DNA of 64,000 nucleotides from positions 310,001 to 374,000 of the forward strand of contig JADJNA010000047.1 in the NCBI GenBank assembly GCA_016709305.1. The letters run 5' to 3'. This stretch comes from Candidatus Villigracilis saccharophilus (GTDB lineage Bacteria; Chloroflexota; Anaerolineae; Anaerolineales; Villigracilaceae). Both the position numbers and the translations under genes were made by a program. The notes beneath the pieces were generated by a model that was given only the letters and a program-made list of their open reading frames with translations, was not told where the DNA came from and did not search any database. Shown piece by piece: positions 60,323-64,000 of the stretch. Numbering within the stretch: position 1 is the first letter of the stretch; every line of letters starts with the position of its first letter.

Positions 60323-60658
60323 ATGGAAAATCCGATCCATTTATTATTGATGGCGGTCGTCCAGGACCAGGATCTTGAGACCGCGACCAGAGCCCTGCAG
60401 GGAGTCGGCGCGTCGTTGACCTATCTTTCCAGCGCGGGCGGATTCCTGGGGCGGCGCAACGCGACACTCCTGATCGGCCTGCCTGCCGAGAAAGAACAGG
60501 AAGCGCTCGAAGCACTCCAAAGATCCTGCCGCCAACGGATCGAGTATATGACCTTGCCGCTCGAAGGCTCGCCCATGCCAATGCCCGCGCCTGTCCCGGT
60601 GACAGTCGGCGGCGCGACGGTGTTCGCTTTGCCTGTTGAACGTTTTGAACAAATCTAG
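60323..60658 (+). CDS. PII-like cyclic-di-AMP receptor (DarA/PstA-like), copy 1
   Basis: 111 residues of the DUF970/cyclic-di-AMP receptor family: HLLLMAVVQDQDLETATRAL, then SSAGGFLGRRNATLLIGLP (the GGF-x-RxGxxTLLIG ligand loop) and a C-terminal strand GATVFALPVERFEQI. Such trimeric proteins bind c-di-AMP, which governs K+ and osmotic balance. A second copy follows 18 nt downstream. AAGGAG lies upstream of ATG 60323. Confidence 0.88.
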   Translation: MENPIHLLLMAVVQDQDLETATRALQGVGASLTYLSSAGGFLGRRNATLLIGLPAEKEQEALEALQRSCRQRIEYMTLPLEGSPMPMPAPVPVTVGGATVFALPVERFEQI

Positions 60659-60676
60659 CATTGGGAGAAATTCACC

Positions 60677-60940
60677 ATGAAAATGATCATCATCATTGTC
60701 AAAGATCAAGATGCCGACACACTGACGCAGGCATTCACTGCTGGAAATTTTCGTGTGACGCGGGTAGCATCCACGGGCGGATTCATGCGCAGCGGTGTGG
60801 TCACCATGCTGCTGGGCGTCGAAGACGCGCAGGTGGACGCGGCCATTCAAGTTGTGCGCGATGCCCTGCCCAAGGCATCGGATGGTGAAAAACGCGCCAC
60901 ACTGTTCGTTGTGCCCGTCCATCATTTTGAGCAGATCTGA
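60677..60940 (+). CDS. PII-like cyclic-di-AMP receptor (DarA/PstA-like), copy 2
   Basis: 87 residues, paralog of the preceding protein: MKMIIIIVKDQDADTLTQAF, ASTGGFMRSGVVTMLLGVED and TLFVVPVHHFEQI. It lacks the Pro/Met-rich loop of copy 1 near the C-terminus. The conserved loop has GGFMRSGVV in place of GGFLGRRNA, so ligand affinity may differ; hetero-trimers are conceivable. It is 2 nt before the TolB-like lipoprotein. Confidence 0.88.
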   Translation: MKMIIIIVKDQDADTLTQAFTAGNFRVTRVASTGGFMRSGVVTMLLGVEDAQVDAAIQVVRDALPKASDGEKRATLFVVPVHHFEQI

Positions 60941-60942
60941 AA

Positions 60943-62169
60943 ATGAAAAAGAAGATCCTGCTTGCCTTGATCGTATTGCTGGCGGGGATGCTGGCATGTT
61001 CCGTTGCCAACCCGGCCAGCACACCCGCTCCCGTTAATGTGGAGACGATCGTCGCGGAGACATTCGCCGCCCTGACATCCACTGTGCCTGAGATCAACGC
61101 AACGCCTCCGCCCGCGACAGAACCGAGCGTGGAACTGCTCCCGCATTCGATGTATTTTCTCAACAACGACGGCGCCGGGCTGGCGCAAGTGTATCGCCTT
61201 GAGAAAGATGGCAAGACTGTTACACAATTAACCTTTGAACCCGCCAAAGTGGAAGATCATGATGTTTCGCTGGTGGATGGAAGTGTGGTGTACGTATCCG
61301 ATAACAAGTTATACACTGTCAATGCAGATGGCAGCAATCGCAGTATGATCGTGGACGGCGGCCCGCTCGATGCGAATAATCCCTTCCTCTCGAACATTAC
61401 CAGTCCTGTCTGGTCGCCCAATGGTCAGACCATTGCGTATGGACATAAGGGTCTGAATTTTTATTCCATCGCATCCGGGCAATCCAACCGCGTGCTTGAC
61501 AATGATATTGACGATCTTGGGAATGACCTGCTTGTTCCGCGTGAAATGTACTGGCCTGAAAAATACTCCGCCGATGGCAGCAAACTGGTCATTACGCTTG
61601 GATATTATGAAGGCGCTTCCGCTGCCATTTATTATCCAAACGGCAATGCGCTTGTCCGTTTGAGCAATGATGCAGGCGCGTTTATTTGCTGCGGTTTTAC
61701 CGAATGGAGCGCCGATGGCTCAGCCTTGTACTCGGCATATCCATATATGGGGATGTTCATGCCCGGCTTATGGCGTGTGGATGCGGCTAATGGCGCGGTG
61801 ACGACTCTGGTCAACGGTGACCCGGGCGACGGCACATTCAACTATGCAGACGCGCCGTACCCTGCTCCTGACGGTCAGTTGTATTATTTCTTCGCCAATA
61901 TGCCAAACACGTCTGAATTTATCAACCGCCCGCCCTTACAGCTAGTCCGCGCTGATGGAAACGGCGTCTCAAACCGAACTGTTCTGCGCCCCGAAACCTT
62001 TGAATTAATGAACGAGTCCCTCTGGGCTCCCGATGCCAGTTTTGTGCTCGCGGCCATGGCTCCGATCCAAGATGTGTACCAGGGCGGCCGGGTGGACATG
62101 TATTACACAGACGGCCAGCCGGTCATCTCGCTGATTCCTTTTGCAATGGAAATGAAGTGGGGACCGTAA
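60943..62169 (+). CDS. TolB-like beta-propeller lipoprotein
   Basis: 408 residues. Signal peptide with lipobox (VLLAGMLAC), linker rich in Pro/Thr, then PD40/TolB-type repeats: QVYRLEKDGKTVTQLTF, VVYVSDNKLYTVNADGSN, PVWSPNGQTIAYGHKG, YWPEKYSADGSKLVITLG, SADGSALYSAYP and APDASFVLAAMAP. Surface propeller for protein or polysaccharide contact; function unknown. It is 2 nt after the second c-di-AMP receptor, an unexpected partner. Confidence 0.8.
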   Translation: MKKKILLALIVLLAGMLACSVANPASTPAPVNVETIVAETFAALTSTVPEINATPPPATEPSVELLPHSMYFLNNDGAGLAQVYRLEKDGKTVTQLTFEPAKVEDHDVSLVDGSVVYVSDNKLYTVNADGSNRSMIVDGGPLDANNPFLSNITSPVWSPNGQTIAYGHKGLNFYSIASGQSNRVLDNDIDDLGNDLLVPREMYWPEKYSADGSKLVITLGYYEGASAAIYYPNGNALVRLSNDAGAFICCGFTEWSADGSALYSAYPYMGMFMPGLWRVDAANGAVTTLVNGDPGDGTFNYADAPYPAPDGQLYYFFANMPNTSEFINRPPLQLVRADGNGVSNRTVLRPETFELMNESLWAPDASFVLAAMAPIQDVYQGGRVDMYYTDGQPVISLIPFAMEMKWGP

Positions 62170-62178
62170 GGTAATTCC

Positions 62179-62217
62179 AAAACTTCCGAAGCCTCCAAGA
62201 CTTCGGAAGTTTTTTTA
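62179..62217. terminator. Bidirectional terminator
   Basis: AACTTCCGAAG ... CTTCGGAAGTT followed by TTTTTT, between the TolB-like gene and convergent panC. Confidence 0.85.
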
Positions 62218-63048
62218 TTCCAGTACAAAATTATCGATCAACCTTGTCTTTCCCAGCATCACCGCCATCGAAAGCAGGGCTTTTCCCTTCACCACATCCA
62301 ACTCTTCAAGCGTATCGTAATCGGCACAGGAAACATATTGCATTTGCACGCGCGGCTCGCTCTCAAGCACTTCCTTCATCTTTCGTCTTAGCGCTTCCGC
62401 ATCCCGCTCACCACCCTCGTAAGCTTTCTTCGCCGCATTCAACGCGAGGAAGAGGACCGTCGCGGCCTGGCGGTCAGCGCCTTCCAAATATTTGTTGCGG
62501 CTGGACATGGCCAGCCCGTCCGCCTCGCGCACAGTGGGGCAGACGATCACATCCACGGGGAAATTCAGATCCCTCGTCATCTGGCGGATGACCGCCGCCT
62601 GTTGCGCATCCTTCTGTCCGAAATACGCCTTGTGCGGCTGGATCGCGTTGAACAGCTTCGCCACAACCGTGGTCACGCCCTTGAAGTGGGTCGGCCTCAT
62701 CGAGCCCTCCAGCGGACGAGTGACCGTATCCACCTCGACCCAGGTCTGGTAGCCCTTCGGATACATGATCTCAGAGGTGGGAGTCCAAACCAACTCCACG
62801 CCGAGGGGGGCGATCAGGCTCAGGTCACGCTCAAGGTCGCGCGGATATTTCGAGAGATCCTCGTTCGCGCCGAACTGGGTCGGGTTGACGAAGATGCTCA
62901 CGACTACATGCTCACACTCTGCTTTGGCGCGGCGGATAAGGGAGAGATGCCCCTCGTGCAGGTATCCCATCGTTGGGACCAGACCAACTGTCTCTGCGAG
63001 GGAGAGGCGGGCGGTTCTTAGGTCAGAGAGAGAAATCACAGTTTTCAT
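62215..63048 (-). CDS. panC: Pantothenate synthetase (pantoate--beta-alanine ligase)
   Basis: 277-residue ATP-dependent ligase that joins pantoate and beta-alanine in CoA synthesis. Motifs: LVPTMGYLHEGHLSLIRRAK (HIGH-type), VVSIFVNPTQFGANEDLSKYPRD, YFGQKDAQQAAVIRQM and MSSRNKYL (KMSKS-like). Length and motif order are normal. No panB or panD adjoins. Confidence 0.95.
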   Translation of the reverse strand: MKTVISLSDLRTARLSLAETVGLVPTMGYLHEGHLSLIRRAKAECEHVVVSIFVNPTQFGANEDLSKYPRDLERDLSLIAPLGVELVWTPTSEIMYPKGYQTWVEVDTVTRPLEGSMRPTHFKGVTTVVAKLFNAIQPHKAYFGQKDAQQAAVIRQMTRDLNFPVDVIVCPTVREADGLAMSSRNKYLEGADRQAATVLFLALNAAKKAYEGGERDAEALRRKMKEVLESEPRVQMQYVSCADYDTLEELDVVKGKALLSMAVMLGKTRLIDNFVLE

Positions 63049-63065
63049 ATCAGTTCCCGAATAAA

Positions 63066-63077
63066 TTGTCTAGACAA
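63066..63077. promoter_or_regulatory. 12-bp palindrome upstream of the small conserved gene
   Basis: TTGTCTAGACAA, perfectly self-complementary, in the divergent gap between panC and the next gene, 15 nt upstream of that gene's -35 box. Confidence 0.35.
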
Positions 63078-63092
63078 AATCCCTTTTGGGTC

Positions 63093-63121
63093 TTGACAGG
63101 CTAGAAACTTTGTTCTACACT
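63093..63121 (+). promoter_or_regulatory. Sigma70 promoter for the small protein and ssb
   Basis: TTGACA (63093-63098), 17-bp spacer, TACACT (63116-63121), then a leader of about 25 nt to the AAGGAG site. Confidence 0.78.
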
Positions 63122-63151
63122 TTAGTCACCAATTAGACATAAGGAGAAAAA

Positions 63152-63364
63152 ATGGCTTATTCACACACGAATTCAAAAGGCAACACCTACTACCTGCACT
63201 CAAAGGGCAAAATGTTCTTCTTCGCACGTGAGATCAAAGAAGGCGCAATGGATGCCCTACCCGCTGGTTACAGCGTCAACGAAATGAAGACGGGCATGCT
63301 CGTCCTAAAGAGAATCGTCGCTGAAGGCGAGGGCAAGCCGGCGGAAACCAAAGCATCCTCATAA
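63152..63364 (+). CDS. Small conserved protein of unknown function
   Basis: 70 residues: AYSHTNSKGNTYYLHSKGKMFFFAREIKEG is a likely beta-hairpin with aromatic residues, followed by GYSVNEMKTGMLVLKR and a disordered tail GEGKPAETKASS. Strong AAGGAG site and promoter. It is transcribed with ssb. No domain recognised. Confidence 0.72.
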   Translation: MAYSHTNSKGNTYYLHSKGKMFFFAREIKEGAMDALPAGYSVNEMKTGMLVLKRIVAEGEGKPAETKASS

Positions 63365-63420
63365 AGTATAACTCTGTTCGACACAACCAAATATTCTTTT
63401 AGATAAAAAAGGAGACTACT

Positions 63421-63483
63421 ATGACACGTAACATTGCATCTAAAAGCCACGAGACCAAAGCGAGGGGAACATGCCCTCACTAA
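63421..63483 (+). CDS. Possible 20-residue leader peptide overlapping ssb
   Basis: ATG 63421 follows an excellent AAAGGAGA site and encodes MTRNIASKSHETKARGTCPH, ending at a TAA 10 nt inside ssb. It could couple translation to ssb, whose own site (CGAGGGGAAC) lies within it. Whether the peptide is made is unknown. Confidence 0.4.
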   Translation: MTRNIASKSHETKARGTCPH

Positions 63484-63854
63484 ACCGCGTTCAATTGATC
63501 GGCCGTTTGGGCAAGGACCCTGAAAGCAAGTTCACCCCAACAGGAAAGAAAGTAACCCATTTCAGCCTAGCTGTGAGCAACCGCTGGAAAGACAAGAGTG
63601 GAGAGACAAAAGAATCCACTGAGTGGGTCAACATTGAAGCCTGGGAACGCCTGGGCGAAGTCTGCCAGGAATATCTGAAGAAAGGCAGTCTGGTTTTTCT
63701 TGAGGGACGCTTGAAGACAGATAAATACGAGGACAAGAGCGAGACAAAATACTTTACCAAAGTAGTAGCGCTCACCCTTCAATTCCTCGATAAGCGCCCC
63801 GCGGAAGAACCTATGATGCCTGTGGATGAAGACCCTGGCGATTACGAAGCATAG
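63471..63854 (+). CDS. ssb: Single-stranded DNA-binding protein
   Basis: 127-residue SSB with one OB fold: SLNRVQLIGRLGKDPESKFTP, VTHFSLAVSNRWKDKSGE, TEWVNIEAWERLGEVCQEYLKKGS and VFLEGRLKTDKYEDK. The usual acidic tail is shortened to EEPMMPVDEDPGDYEA rather than a canonical DDDIPF, so partner recruitment may differ. Tetramer formation is expected. Confidence 0.92.
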   Translation: MPSLNRVQLIGRLGKDPESKFTPTGKKVTHFSLAVSNRWKDKSGETKESTEWVNIEAWERLGEVCQEYLKKGSLVFLEGRLKTDKYEDKSETKYFTKVVALTLQFLDKRPAEEPMMPVDEDPGDYEA

Positions 63855-63858
63855 AATG

Positions 63859-63898
63859 AAAAGAGGCAGTCACTTTTAGCGGCTGCCTCTTTTTGATT
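63859..63898 (+). terminator. Rho-independent terminator after ssb
   Basis: AAAAGAGGCAG ... CTGCCTCTTTTT with a small loop. Confidence 0.85.
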
Positions 63899-63941
63899 CA
63901 CCTGTAACTTTTTTGATCTTGGGGGATAATATCTTTATAAC

Positions 63942-64000
63942 ATGGTCATCAACTTTCACGATCTTTACCAAAAGTACGCGCAGGATATTTACCGCTTTGC
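63942..64000 (+). CDS. ECF-type RNA polymerase sigma factor (3' partial)
   Basis: MVINFHDLYQKYAQDIYRF matches the start of sigma70 region 2 in ECF factors (FxxLYxxYxxxVYRF). Only 19 residues fall in the window. GATAATATCTTTATAAC lies directly upstream and there is no ribosome site, suggesting a leaderless message. Confidence 0.6.
   Translation, partial: MVINFHDLYQKYAQDIYRF

Noticed and set aside
1..64000. CRISPR arrays, prophage, rRNA operon
   Set aside because: No regularly spaced repeats, no phage structural genes and no rRNA-like stretch were seen on either strand.

Overview
The window reads as a chromosomal segment of a Chloroflexota bacterium, probably class Anaerolineae. This assignment is inferred, not shown by a marker gene. 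It rests on: many secreted lipoproteins with Pro/Thr-rich linkers after the lipobox; a Chloroflexota-type exported protein with repeats of the kind YFQRARFEY / YFEKARLEW; a ferredoxin-dependent 2-oxoacid oxidoreductase; a mycothiol-type DinB-fold enzyme; and several promoters whose -10 box lies only 7-8 nt before the start codon, which implies leaderless mRNAs. There is no prophage, CRISPR array or rRNA operon. One decayed IS3-family element is present.

Layout. 0-8 kb: the end of a 2-oxoacid:ferredoxin oxidoreductase operon, an aldo/keto reductase with clpS, a class 3 lipase, an acyltransferase, an MFS exporter and a two-gene glutamine-dependent NAD synthetase. 8-16 kb: a 7TM histidine kinase with its response regulator, tRNA-Ser(CGA), a beta-CASP RNase overlapping RNase D, a decayed acyltransferase-3 gene, a GNAT enzyme and an NfeD/SPFH pair. 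16-21 kb: wecC-wecB for UDP-ManNAcA, an exported repeat protein, and a WYL repressor divergent from a GyrI-like binding protein across a 39-bp palindrome. 21-33 kb: an envelope/lipoprotein island with two 550-residue paralogs, a TetR-controlled pair, a chagasin-like inhibitor, an SH3 lipoprotein, a PhnD-like lipoprotein, SanA/YdcF and an HD protein. 33-47 kb: a LURP-one-related protein, the IS remnant, gyrA, a solitary rpoC with its own promoter, a zinc-ribbon/lectin-like protein and a bifunctional class A PBP.

48-61 kb is the most interesting part. It looks like an osmolyte and ion homeostasis locus: a GH63-like glycosidase, a GT4 glycosyltransferase and a UspA-UspA-GpgS fusion (glucosylglycerate-type solute metabolism); a yybP-ykoY (Mn2+) riboswitch ahead of a small membrane protein, a P-type cation ATPase and an amphi-Trp protein; a divergent CaCA antiporter; a CBS protein coupled to an ArsB/NhaD transporter; and two tandem PII-like cyclic-di-AMP receptors. 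61-64 kb holds a TolB-like lipoprotein, panC, a small conserved protein, ssb and the start of an ECF sigma factor.

Two genes (nfeD and the phnD-like gene) are each broken by one base in a homopolymer, and the tRNA-Ser acceptor stem is short in G/C runs. Together these suggest homopolymer errors in the assembly, so frameshifts here should be read with caution.
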